A stretch of DNA of 64,000 bases from Pyrenopolyporus hunteri (taxonomy: Eukaryota > Ascomycota > Sordariomycetes > Xylariales > Hypoxylaceae). The position numbers and the translations under genes were made by a program. This document shows positions 10,897-23,334 of this stretch, one piece after another. Every line of letters begins with the position of its first letter. Position 1 is the stretch's first letter. The notes under the pieces were generated by a model. The model searched no databases. It worked only from the letters and a program-made list of their open reading frames with translations, and was not told the DNA's origin. The DNA is taken from assembly GCA_902806595.1 (NCBI GenBank), contig CADCXC010000035.1, forward strand, positions 124,001 to 188,000, given 5' to 3'.

Positions 10897-12910
10897 ATGG
10901 CCGGCGTACGTGACGATCCGGATTCGGTGCCCGCGACGCCCGACGAGCTGATCGACAATGGAGTCCTGGGAAGCCCCGTATCCCCCGGCTCTTTCAACTC
11001 TTCGGAAGCAAGTACGCCGCTCGAGACCCCAAACGAACCCGCGCCCGAACCGCCTAAGAGAATGCCGTCCCTGCGCTCAGTCTCCGACCCCCAGAACCCC
11101 GGCCACCCAATGTCCGCTTCGTCCACCCACCTCGGCCTCTTGTCCAATGCCAGACGTCCTGCCGCAGCTGCAGCTGCACACATGTCGAGCGGTCGCCTTC
11201 CCGAAGATCTGAACGCGAAGATGCGAGCCTTCCACCTATCGCGTCAAGGTAGCTCCCCATTAAATTCTCAACAACCCACGCCGCCTAATGGGCCTTCCCC
11301 GGGGGGGTTGGTCGTGGGTGGGTTGCCCAGACACATTCAAATGCCCGGTGGTGTTCACAGGCCTGGCGCTCCCTCATTTGCCAAATCGGCCCCGACCGTA
11401 CCCTCGGTAACCCCTGGCGGCGGAGGGTTGGCAGGGAAGAGACGGTTTGGCCTGAAGCTTGGAGATATGGGCGGAGGTGCTTCGCCTGCTTCTCCTGTGT
11501 CCGGTGGCGCCGGTGGTCTTCAAGCGGCGCCCGCCCAAAATGGAAGTGCTCATATGTCACAGATGAAGCAGTTCGAAGAATACATAGACTCCGAGAGGGG
11601 GTACCTGACGTTCAAGGGCAAGGCGATCATCACCAACAAAGGAGTCGACTTCTCAGACGGTTCCGTCTTCAGAATATCGCTCGACGAAGTGGAGAAGCTG
11701 GATGAGTTAGGGAAGGGCAACTATGGCACCGTGTATAAGGTGAGGCATACGAAGCCGAGAGTCCCTCGATTCGGCCCGGGCCTTTCTGGATTCAAGTCTG
11801 CTTCTTTGCCCGGCCTGCCGACGGGTACGCAAGACAATAAGGACGCCGAAACAAAACCTAGGTCTACTTCTGGGATGGTCATGGCTATGAAAGAAATACG
11901 CCTAGAGCTGGACGAGGCTAAATTGGCGACCATTCTGAAGGAACTGGTAATCCTGCACGAATGTGTATCCCCCTACATTATTGAATTCTTTGGGGCGTTC
12001 TTCCAGGAGAGCGCAGTGTATATGTGTCTCGAATACATGGATGGCGGTTCAATCGACAAGCTGTACTCGGGAGGGATCCCGGAGAACGTGCTGCGCAAGA
12101 TCACGTATTGCACCGTGATGGGTCTCAAAGAATTGAAGGATAAGCACAACATCATCCACCGCGATGTTAAACCCACAAACATCCTCATAAACACGCGAGG
12201 GCAGGTCAAAATCTGCGACTTCGGCGTAAGCGGTAATTTGGTAGCAAGCATGGCGAAAACCAACATCGGATGCCAAAGTTACATGGCACCTGAGCGAATC
12301 TCCGGCGGCGCTTTCATGCAAACCGGCGCGGGAGATGGCACATATAGCGTGCAGAGCGACATATGGAGCCTGGGCCTGACGGTCATCGAGTGCGGCATGG
12401 GGAAATACCCCTACCCCCCAGAAGTGTCCTCGACGATTTTCAGCCAGCTCAGCGTAAGTGGATATCTAGGGACAGCTCTGCTCATAACTCGGAACCTAAC
12501 GTTGATTATAGGCCATCGTCGAAGGAGACCCGCCCGATCTACCAGACCGGTATTCCGAAGCAGCGCGCATGTTTGTCCATGGCTGCCTCAACAAGGTACC
12601 CAAATTAAGGCCGACATACCAAGCTCTTTTAGCCTCTGAATGGCTCGAAGACCTGACGAAACCGGAGACTATCGCCGAAGAAGAAGAGGAGGTTGAGGAG
12701 AACAATGCGAGCGCCGAGGCGGTTGCCGGCGCAGCTGGGAAACTTGACCTCAGCCACTCGAGTACAGACGATGCGGAAGTCGCGGCGTGGGTTAAGGAAG
12801 TGCTAGAGAAGAAGCAAAACGGGCAGTACGGCGAGGCCGAGGGACAACCGGCGCTCCACCATGCTCCTCTAGACGCCGTGAGCCCTTTGGCTAGCCCACA
12901 GATTGGATAA
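10897..12910 (+). CDS. PBS2: MAP kinase kinase of the HOG osmotic-stress pathway (Pbs2)
   Basis: Two exons: 10897..12453 and 12512..12910, 651 aa. The 58-nt intron (GTAAGT, CTAAC branch, TATAG) joins TIFSQLS to AIVEGDPPDLP. Pbs2 phosphorylates the Hog1 MAP kinase after osmotic and other stress. The N-terminal 260 residues are Pro/Ser/Gly-rich and probably disordered. The kinase domain starts near residue 265 with GKGNYGTV, followed by a spacer of about 40 residues typical of fungal Pbs2 before the VAIK-type lysine in MAMKEI (about 331). Then come HRDVKPTN (about 421), DFGVSG (about 441), the activation loop SMAKTNIG with the MAPKK Ser/Thr pair, and MAPERI. The LVASMAKTNIGCQSYMAPER block is close to yeast Pbs2 and distinguishes it from Ste7- and Mkk1-type kinases. 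The C-terminal tail is acidic. The start has CACCATGG context. Confidence 0.96.
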
Positions 12911-15666
12911 TTAGAGATTGTACGGAACTTTGCGAAGGCATTTTCTCATTAGACCAGGATTGCAAAAGCGAGAGGGTGGGCATTTCCGCGACACGGTGGA
13001 GCAGGTTCTTCTCCGCGATCCCCACGATTAATTCGAGAACATAGCATCACTCGGCGTACAAACTTCATTCGACACATGGCAGGCCGTGGGGCGGCAGCGC
13101 TTGTCTCAACATTTCTCTCATTTTACCTCTTCGCTTCGGCAAAGATATGGTCTCTAGGGATATATATTTTTTCTTTCTTTCTTGAACACGGCATTTTGGG
13201 CGAATCGAGGCGTCCCTGTACACGTATTCGGGATATGGATGGAACGAATGGACGAATGGATGTACGGGCTTGTAAATCTGGACATGGAGTGACGAAAACG
13301 CGTGGGGATCATCCGTGTGTATGAGATTATTAAAAGCGCTCGAGGATCATTCCGTCGGTGAGGGTTCGAGAGAGGGCTCTTCGTTTTCAATGCAACCATT
13401 GTATACTTTTTCTTTTCTTCTACCCGCCATTTTTAATATCTCCTTCTTTTTTTTTCAGCTCCACTGATGTTAATGGCGGGAAAGAAGGCGAAGGGTGAGG
13501 GAAGGGAAGTCTGAAAGATCGCTGGATTCGAGATATTATGTGCTTTCGTCTTGCAAGAGATTGTCCCTGCTCTTCTCCTATCCTCTTGTTTCTATTATTA
13601 CTTAACGCTCAATCGGTGGGCCATTTCTCAGAGACGGAGAGGGAATTCGCATTCCGCATGGAGTTATGGGACGAAGATGGAGATGGGAGAGATAGATAGA
13701 AGGACGAAAGAGAAAGGAGTAGGGGGTCGCTCGGCCGGAATGGACACGTCAGGACGCGTTAGGCCAGATTGAAGCAGGAGAAATGCTCGACTCGGTGCTG
13801 CTGCGACTGTTGCTACTCGTAATGTCTGCTAGGCGTCGGTTCCTCGCCGGTTATCTATTAATTCACCCGGAGGACCGACGAAAGGACGAAAGGACGAATG
13901 GATGTGAGGGGTTGGATATACGGACGTCGACGGGTAAACGGTAGCGACGAAGAGAAACACGAGAGCGAGATCGAGCAAAATGAACGGCCAGACGAATAGA
14001 CGAGAAAGGTCGAGAGGGAGTAAATACCCTACATATACACATACACATACCCATACCTACCTAACTACTATATACGATATGTTGCCTGGACACAGAGGCT
14101 GTGAAACGTGCGTTTTGTGGTGTGATGTGATGTGATGCGACTCGGAGTGCATCCCGCTTGCTGCCTTACATATAGGGTACCGTATGTAGGTAGGTATATT
14201 AGGTCGAGTAGCGCATGCGAAACCTCTGCTCGCCGGCCTGCATACATACCCCATACGCATACGCCTACATACATAGTAATCCATAGGCCAGCCTAGGCCG
14301 GCGCGGTCCATCCTGCTGAGTATGCCGCATACCTAAAATACTCGAAATACGTACTCCAGGGAGAGTGTGATCCTACCTTACCGGCCCCATGACGATCGCC
14401 TCGACCCTACCCCCTGAGATCAAGCGAGTTTCAGAGTTATGATGTTGACTTACTAAACCTGCTTTACATACCTCTCTATGTATATGCCTACCTGCGTGTA
14501 CTTAACTTGTGGGATTTGCCGATTTACTTGCTGGCTGACCGGCTGATATGATGATACCCTGGGGATGTCTTGCCGACTCCGGTTTCACTCGTAACTTACC
14601 TACCTCTTACCTAGGTACCTACCTACCTATAGGTACGTGTTTACATACCCCGTATCCTGGAGTATTTGGCGTTGTTTTAGAGGGCATTACTGCTTGGGTC
14701 CCGAGAGCCGAGAGCTGAGCGGAAGGACGAAGTATTTACACAAAATATTAGAATTGGATTGAGGTACCTAGAGTAGATAGGTGTAACACGCAGTGCGAAG
14801 CCCTGTAGAGGTTCACTGGTTCACTATTAGACAGGTAGGTAGCCCTCTATAGCTCTACATGTATAGCTCCTCTGCCCATTTACTATTCACGCAAGTAAGT
14901 CACAACCACACGTGTGCTCGGTCAGCAACTAAAATATCCGAAGAGCGACGATATACTGTACTGCTTACTCCTAAGGCACAAGACCGAGGGTATTGATTCT
15001 AAGACCCCTTTTACACGTGGGAGAGGGGTGAGGAGGTTACATCACATATAGGTAGGTAGGCAGGGAGGGCGTGTATGCACGAGGCAAGCTAATCGCGTTA
15101 TAACTACATCTATAAACTCGAGCCCCCTTTCAAGCGAAAGCACCACCACTCAGGTCAGTCAAACTATCATCCTCTGGGTTAGACCGGATCTCATCTCCCT
15201 ATTACTACTCAATTACCTAGTATCCGTTGACATCGCAACGACCTTAGCATAAGTGAATATAATCGGTGGCAGTGGTATCTCAGATTATTACGTCTTCACT
15301 ATCGGTCCTTTCCTTCTCTTCTCCTATTTCTGCTCTTCATTTGCTCTGTTCTTCCCGTCCGGCAATAGCTCGCTCGTAAAATCCATCCTCCTCTTCGGTC
15401 ATTATTATCGTAGTGATTCCATGATACATGCCAAACCGTGCATTAAACGTAAACTTGGGGTGCAAGGTAGCGAAGCGCGCATCCCTTTACTGTTCACCCT
15501 TCTCTCTCTCATAACGTAGTTTTTCTTGTTTGCATGGCATTATTTCTTCTTCATCTCCTCCTTCTCAATTATCAGACGGCCAACTATTATCTTGGCGTGG
15601 TCTTCGGACTTTCTAGTCGTTTATGGAAATTCTGTCCTCGCAAGGCCCTAACCTCTTTTCTCTCGC
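12911..15666. other. Intergenic region with simple repeats
   Basis: The PBS2 3' flank is followed by microsatellite-rich DNA: ACATAC/TACC text at 14030-14055, TGATG repeats near 14120, and TACC/GGTA tracts at 14600-14640 and 15045-15065. Open frames up to 88 codons have biased composition and no recognisable content. Confidence 0.45.
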
Positions 15667-16475
15667 TCAGGCGTAATCCTCCTTGACCCTTCGACCGTTC
15701 AAGTCGTAGCTCCGGCGACTGCGCACGCTCCTCTGGCGGCCCCAGCGACGACCGGTATGGCTGTCGCTGTTACCGCGGATGCCGAGGCAGAACAGGATCG
15801 TAGCGATGAGAAGCGCGGTCCAGCTACCCCAGCTGAAGCCGAAGGCGTAGCGTCCAAGACTCGCGGTGCGGCCGTCTGCTATGAAGGCGTTGCGCATCCT
15901 AACGAAAACGGCTGTCATAAGGGAAACGGCAATGGTGTGGAAGACCAGCGCGACGGAAGCCGTCAGGCCTGCGATGGCGGATCCTAGACGCCCGCAACAC
16001 GCGACGAAGCCGGCGAAGAAGGCTAGCACGGAGAACACGAGCGCGATCAGGTAGAAGACCCAGCCGAAGCGCCACATGTAGTAGTAGTAGAAGCTGGTGG
16101 TGTCGCCGCCGTGATTACCGACGAGTTGAGGAGGCGCATTGGCCGGGTTGGCGGACCAAGCCCAGCCAAGGGGTGGCGCGGGCCAAGATCCGCTGCAGTC
16201 CGTGTTGCCTTCACCGCATATGTAGAAGTAGGCCCACTGGGTGACGGGGCGGGCCCCTGTTATGCCGGCGGTGTCGGCGGATAGGAAGTAGGTTTGTCTA
16301 AGGGGTGATGTGGTGGTGACGCCGGAAAGGATTATGAAAAATAGCATCACGAGGGAGCCGGCGAGAAAGATGAGGGAAAGAGGCGCGAGGTATGCGTCTG
16401 CGAACGAGAACCTGTTAGTTGCCGACGACGCACAGAGAGGGGCTTGCGATTGGGAGGCTTACTGGAACGCGCCAT
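15667..16475 (-). CDS. Sur7/PalI-family four-helix membrane protein
   Basis: Two exons: 16475..16463 (13 nt, encoding MARS plus one base) and 16397..15667, 247 aa. The 65-nt intron has GTAAGC, CTAAC and TCGCAG signals. Splicing gives MARSNAYLAPLSLIFLAGSL, so helix 1 begins at once. An extracellular loop carries the claudin/Sur7-like pair of cysteines in ICGEGNTDC. Three more helices follow: FYLIALVFSVLAFFAGF, AGLTASVALVFHTIAVSL and SWTALLIATILFCLGI. The C-terminal tail is short and basic. Sur7/PalI proteins sit in the plasma membrane; Sur7 marks eisosome-associated patches and PalI takes part in ambient-pH signalling. The long basic C-tail of true PalI is missing, so the Sur7 side is more likely. 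The exact role is unknown. Confidence 0.85.
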
Positions 16476-19123
16476 TTTGGACGTTGGTAGCCGGCCAGAC
16501 CGGGGCTGCGATGCTTAGTGACTCGACTTTTCTTTACTCGGAGATTGAAAGAGTTGGACGATAAATGTTGGAAAGCTGAGAGCTTGGAAATTAGATCTCG
16601 GGTCGCAAAGTTTGGCAGGATTGAGTCGATTGTTTGACACTTGGGGGGGAAGCAAACTAAGTACCAGGCGGGTGTGGGTGGGGTGGGAGTCGGAGAGCAC
16701 GTACCCTTTTTTTTTTTTCCTTCCTCGATAAGACAATGTTTCGTTTCCAGAAGAGACCAGAGCCAAGACACAATATCTCAGATTGGATTGTCTTAAATAC
16801 GAATGCGGAAGAAGGTGAGGTCAAAGGCGGCCGGGTAGGTACCTGATAGATGGACGATGCGTGATGGATGATTCGGAAATGGGTTATCGATTTCGATCGT
16901 TGTCTGTCTGCTGGTCTAGAGACTCGAACAGATGAGAATTAATTATTAGAACAAGATTGGGTAATTCTTAGTTAAGTCGCCTCCGAAGATTAGGTATGCG
17001 ATCAAGGTGAAGAGTGAGAAACAGGAGTCGGGGAATCGAAGCCGAATGAAATAAATTATAAAAAGTCGAAGGTCGCTCTCTCCTTTGAGTGTGTCGATCA
17101 TCGAAAGAACGTCGTCAAAGGTGGGCACAAGCCAGCGCCAGGTGGGGAAAGCATGACGACACAAACGAAGCTATTGGAATAGCTTGCTACCAAAACGGGA
17201 CTAGCCTTGCCGAATAGCCTGAAATAGTACCCCATAAGCTTTTTCCGAGGCTGCTGCCCTGGCAAGACCCTTCGGATTCATTTACTTTATTAACTTCCAT
17301 CCACGGATCCGATCCCGTTACTATGTAAAATAGTGCACCGCTAGCGATACATAATAGGTACTGAAGTAGGTACGTACATAGTTGTACTTACCCTACCCTT
17401 TTAGGTATCTAGACTGCGGAACTTCCAATCCCCTAAGACTTACGAATTGCGACCGCAAATCTCAAAGCCACTCTCCTCATACGTCATCAACATCACGTAC
17501 TCAAAGAAGAAGGAAGACTAAGAGTAGAAATACACTGGTCATCCATCGTCGAGACGGCATACCCCGAGGATCACCATGATGCGAAGTCGTCGTCACCTCC
17601 CGTGAGGCTTAGCCAGCGCGATAACGTGGTGTGTGGCCCATGCGGCTTATCCTCTCAGCCCACGATGTTGTACGCACAAACATATTCCGGATCCGAGTTC
17701 ATGAAACTCCCCTTGCGCTTCGGCTCTTCTCTTTTCCAGAATAATAAAAAGGGCTGGTAAAGGTTAGTAGCGGATAATGCTTACATAAATAGGTACCTAT
17801 GGTACCTAAGCTACACCACGTACCGGAATTCTATTGGTCTGAAACCCAAGTGAGGGCGAGCGAGGGTCGCGGGACAGGGGGCCGCGATAAACAACGACGA
17901 CTTCAATTCTCGGCTGAGCTGCTTGCTGATTGCGTTTACGTGCTACGAGTCCTTCTGCCCAACACATTTCCCCTTGCTTCGACTTGCGATGCCGTACATG
18001 ATGATTACTTCGAACCACATTCACCATGTTGTTGATCCCAGGACCTGGTACCGTTCCGGCTCTCCTTGCCTGTTCGAATGCTATTGGTCGAGCTAGGCTA
18101 ATTCATGCGACCTGGTGATACTCTGATTACATTTGTTTGTGATATTTGGTTTGCTCTCCTTGCTCTCTCGAAGGAGCGAGAAGATGGTTTAGACTTAGAG
18201 TTGGTGTCAAAACCTCTTCGTTTTAGTGTCATGTGGGAAGTAAGTTTACAAGTCTCGCAGCCAAGCAACTCAGCTCCTAGTCTATCTGCAGAAGCGAGGG
18301 TCTCGTAAGGATCAGACCTTACATAGGTATACATGCCTACTTCGAAGTTTGAGCGAGCTTGATTTCTTCTAGACGTGGCCAACTAATGCGCATTAAAGGG
18401 GTATGGCATCGAGGAATAAGTCATCAAGAGACCCATTTTCATGAGTACCTCCTGAAAATTATAGATGTCACATTCACGGTGATTATTTCTCCACGCATAG
18501 AGTTAGGATCTATAGGATAGAAGGAAGCATTTATAATGTTAGCTAGGTAGATATTCTGCAGCATACCTAAATTCAAGATTAACATGATGGATTTACTTAT
18601 AGGGTACTGGCATAGACGTCTCAACTGAGTCCTACAGAGAGAAGCTCGAAGGGGTGATGACGAGAGTTACAGATATTAGGATTATTCCTCTCGTGTTTTT
18701 CTACTATTTAATAGTAGCATAACAACACCTACTCGTGTGAGCGCATAGGATTTCTTTATTTTCTATCATAGCTACTCGTTTAGAGTCGACCGTTCTATTA
18801 TCGTAACAATCTTGCTAATAATCTTTGTTTTTTCTAGATATATCTATAGGCTCTTACGGACAAGCCCTTAGTCTTAGAATTTTAGTCTTTACAGATAAAA
18901 CTCTTCAACCTACCAATATACTTTGATAACTCAAACAACTCATCTAGAGCTTCAAAGACGTGCTTGAGACACCTAGTAGACACGACCTAGAAACACTGAC
19001 GCTTTGGAGACCAACCTGCGTACGAAGAACTATACTCGACGATTTATCATTCTGATTTCGCTGAACCAATTGCTCGACACATATTCTCTAGGGGCGGAAC
19101 TGCCTGCTGGCGCATAAGACACC
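16476..19123. other. Gene-poor spacer
   Basis: Upstream flank of the Sur7-like gene, then mildly AT-rich DNA with no supported gene. Short frames (60-118 codons) lack domains. A poly-T run occurs at about 16707-16720. Confidence 0.4.
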
Positions 19124-19366
19124 ATGGAAATAGAAATTAACATTATATACTTATTTCTAGCTGGATGGCTCATTCTCGGGATCATGTGTGGTGTGTTCCT
19201 CATCCTTACGGGGGATTCTTATACTAGTTCGAGACTGGGCAGCAGTTCGAATGAGCGAACTGCGCTTCTATATGGGCGTGGACCGCCGAGGTCCGGGTAT
19301 ATTGCCGATGATGAGCTGGGATCGGGCGACTCCGGCGGTTACGGCGACTCTCTAACCTCATCTTAA
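19124..19366 (+). CDS. Candidate small single-span membrane protein, 80 aa
   Basis: Not recognised. The frame begins with a near-ideal fungal start context (ACACCATGG). It encodes one hydrophobic segment at residues 7-28 (IIYLFLAGWLILGIMCGVFL), then a hydrophilic tail rich in Ser, Gly and Asp that contains SSNERTALLYG and a DDELGSGDSGG stretch. The order of short lumenal N-terminus, one helix and acidic serine-rich tail suits a small tail-exposed membrane protein. It sits alone in a gene-poor stretch of nearly 7 kb. It could also be a terminal exon of a longer gene, since upstream exons were not found, or a chance frame. Expression data are needed. Confidence 0.45.
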   Translation: MEIEINIIYLFLAGWLILGIMCGVFLILTGDSYTSSRLGSSSNERTALLYGRGPPRSGYIADDELGSGDSGGYGDSLTSS

Positions 19367-22300
19367 GGGCTTCCCCCTATGTAATGCGGGTTGCCGGGCT
19401 AGGTCGATCGGGTTCATTCTATATAACATGACGCTCTTGGCTGACGATTATCCCCCGCGATGTAATGGATGCAGTTTCGCGGAATACTATTGTTAATACC
19501 CTTGAGGTATCAAAGCCCTTGAGTATCGAGGGAGGGGGACTGCACTACACGGCGTTAACCAATGCCCAACTTATGGAGGCTACCACACCGTCGAGAAATA
19601 TGACTTCATCGGCTAGAAGTTACTTATGACTAGCATAGATGGAGGGCATGATAGCAAGCATTATCGCATGCATTGTTACGAGGTCAACCCTTTTCGAGAT
19701 TGCAGCTTTAAGGGATGAGGCGAGTTCCCGAACGACCCCTGATGATCGAAAACCACAGTTACTGCAACTACCACAACCTTCTCACCATTGACGAGACCGG
19801 GTCCTATCTAAACTAAAGCTGAACCGGTGAGTGATGAGAGGCCAACTCGGTTTCAATTGGTGGGCCAGATAATTTCCTTATACACGCCCATACTCTTCGA
19901 AGGGAACGTGAGTATAACTTAACTTAATCTTCGCCCGAGGGCATAACTCCCCCTATTTGAAAACCAGCCGGAAACCCCTAAGACAGGTTTTCATAACCGA
20001 GTTAAGTAGTTTACGTGACTTACAGGGCGGATGTATCTCACTGTCCTGTACAGAGCGACAGAATGTTATAGTATCTCACTATTGTGGGATGCTTAGACCG
20101 AACATGTTACAATTTGGGACCTTGGCTAAGTTACCTCGTTATACGGTATTCCTACAAGCCTAAGGAGGTGAACCGTGCCATAGGACTTAAGAGTTGCTCT
20201 ACCAAAATCTATCTGAGGACATATAGTATCCCTAACACCGTCTCTCGCTTCAAGACTTGTAATATCTCTATGAGAGTTACGAGTGTTATTCGTACTCTAC
20301 CTATGCCTCTAACTCTAGAACACGTTAGCCAGGGGGTGTGAATTCGTGAATTCCGTCTACTTCTAAGATAGATGGGGTGCCCCGTAGTCTAACTCATCGA
20401 GCTATGATACGCTGTCAACTTGACCCTTACAAATTTACGACCATTAAAGCTACGAGAGGAGAGTGCAAGCCTTGTACTGGGAAACAAGCAAGCTCTAAAC
20501 TTCCCGTAGGCTCCTTAATTAGGTACCTACCTACTTACGACCAGCCCTACGTGAAAGACGACAGCCGGCTAAGACGGCAGCTTGTCTTGGCTATGATGAA
20601 CTACGGCACAACACATGGGAAATCATGGCCTGAACCGCTAAGACTCTGATACTGGCTACGTCTAAGTACGTGGGAATCGACGGGAAGTGGAATTGAATAC
20701 TAGTCGCTCCTTTACCCTTTCATTTGTTCTTAACTTGAAATTACCTAAAATAATGAATTGAATAACATGAATTTTATGAGACTGTGTAAACATAGACTGC
20801 CTATACCTACCTACGATCGAGTTCTTATGATCATGTGGAACCAGGAGAACTGCCGAAGCAGTTTGGTACCACCTACCAAACGGGAAAACCTAGAAGAAGC
20901 AAAATTGCCCGGCTCTGCTTCTAAGAATCTTCTAGCATCATCGATATAGAAACCTGGTCTTTCTTCGGCTAATTGCCGTGTTATCCTCTCGGGAGCTCAA
21001 GGGAGCACGAATAGGATCACGCCTTTCTTGTTCGGGGTCCCATGACCGTAGGATTTACCACAGTACACTCGTGCGTGTCGAAGCAAGACTGGCGAAGGGA
21101 ACGTAGGCGGGGTGCTACGTTAGGAGGAGTCGACAGCAAGTAGAACCGAGGCTAGAAGACTGTGGCTGCATAGACTGAGAATGTAGACCGTTGTTACAGG
21201 ATAATAGACCTTCCCGCGGACGTTTTCTCTGTTTCTTCGAAGGTGTATTGACCGGAATAGCTAGTGATCGACAAGAAAGGGGCGGCGAGGATTGCATTTT
21301 CCAGACTCAGCGTGGCAACTCAACAGGTTTTTGACATGGAAACGTCGGAGGATTCGTGTTCGGCTATCTAGCCCTGGAAAAGTGATTGGCAAGGTACGCC
21401 TGCTTCTTGCTTGGGATCTTCGCCTTTTTATGTAGGCAACCCTTCGACACGACGCTGGCGGAGTCAGCTCCGGGGCGGCGTTAAAATACCCGACTGGGGC
21501 CGAGGAGGAACGGGGGATCTTGGCCCTTGGCCCCTCGAAGATCTTCTCCGTCTCGTGGGGATCTGATTTGTAAAAAGTCGAATAAGGTCGGCCCGTCGCG
21601 GCGGCCGTCAGTAGGGCGCACTCTCCTTCCCCATCCCGTCCTACATGCAAGCATACGTACATACATGCAGCACGTAGCCGGACGTTGGCTTACACATACG
21701 TATGTACATAATTGTTGGACAGGCGCACACTGTTACACGTAGGCTCGGCTCCTGTCCTCCCTCATCCATGGTTCGGCAGTGTCTGGTCCGAACGGAGCCG
21801 CACGAGATTACCTAGGTACGATGTATGTAGAGTACATAACATATCTGACATCCCTAACCCTGACGCTAGCGTTACTGCGTCTTCTGCACCTTTCGCGTAC
21901 TGTACGTAAGTCTGCTTGCGCATAACGAAGAAAAGAAGGAAGAGAGCGTCGCAGACCGGCTTCGAGTACACACCGCGTACATCATGTATGTATGTATGTA
22001 CGTACGTTAGTAGACACACACTTCATAGGCTTCAGCTGCCCAATCACCCTGGCCGTGTTCCGGATTTGGTAATGAGACGCCGTGCTGAGCTCGGGTTTTG
22101 GCAGGTTTGTGCAACGGAGGTACCATCAACCGGCGGGCGCGTACGTCCCACGGGGCTAGGCTCTGGGGGCAATTTGGATATAACGTCTGTGTATCTTGCG
22201 GCTGATGTGAGCAGAGAAAAGGGGGTGGCCATCGCTGATCATGTGCGCGATCTATTATGCGGTGAGCAAGGCAACATCATGTTGCAACACGCAAGTGCTT

Positions 22301-23334
22301 ACATGTATCGTGAGGTTATCAGCTATTTCCAACGGGAAGATGGGCGAGTGTGTCAGTTATGATTCCATTCCATGTTGGAGTACGTGGTATTACGATACGG
22401 GGAGAGTCGAGGAGTTGTCTTCTATGTTGCTTTTGAATATGAGAAGTGGAAGCGTAAGACGGAAACTGACTTCTAATTCGATAACGAGACCGAGAGACTA
22501 AAGCAGCTTATGCTAGGTACCTACGTACCTATGATATGTATTGTACATAATCTCTTAGATTCAACCAATCCATCCCCTAAGAAGATGTACGGAAAACAAG
22601 GAACTTTGAACATTGAACATCGAAGGGGGTATGTTGGGAGGTACCTCCCTTGAAAGTAACAAAGTAGCGAGGTACCCGGCTTCGACTTCTGTTACTTTTC
22701 ATAAATTGCACCCACAAGTTCCAAATCGCCAAGAAGTGACAGCTCACAAACGAAAGATTATGATGGAAAGAAACAGGGATCACCCCCAAGGGCCCCTGCT
22801 GGATCGTCCCGTGCCATCGACACCGACTAAGTGGTCTAAGCTCAAGCTATTGAACTCTCGGCCTATGTACTGTAAGTTGCGAAGGTTGGTCGAAGGAGCT
22901 CGGGCCAATTCGCAATGGAGATACATGGCACAGCAATGGCATGTACATGGCAGGCCAGGCCTAGAACCATGTCAACATAGCGCGGGAGCTGGGGGGTACA
23001 TAATACGCTAGAAGGTGGGAGCTAGGCTTTAGGTGCTGTGTATTATACGTAGTACAACTAACCCTGTAAGTAGGTACCTATGCATTAACCTGATGCAGTA
23101 AGATTGGCAGCGAAAACGACCTCAATTCTTTCTATTTTCCTGTTCTTTTTTATTTTTTATTCTTGTTCATATTCCTATTCCCGTATCGGATTTTTGCCAG
23201 GACGGACCACGCTCTGCCGTTATTGATACCCATGACATAATTTACAGGTTCCTAGATACGCAAGCTGCAGCAATAACAAGTAATAGGGTAGTAAAAAAAA
23301 GTAAATGTAGCCTACGTCCAATCTAATAGTCCCA
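19367..23334. other. Gene-poor spacer, possibly decayed sequence
   Basis: About 4 kb without a supported gene. The interval 19.4-20.9 kb reads like eroded coding or transposon DNA, with many interrupted frames, but no motif could be identified. Simple repeats occur at 21982-22001 (ATGT/ACGT) and there is TAGGTA text near 20522 and 22515. Confidence 0.4.
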
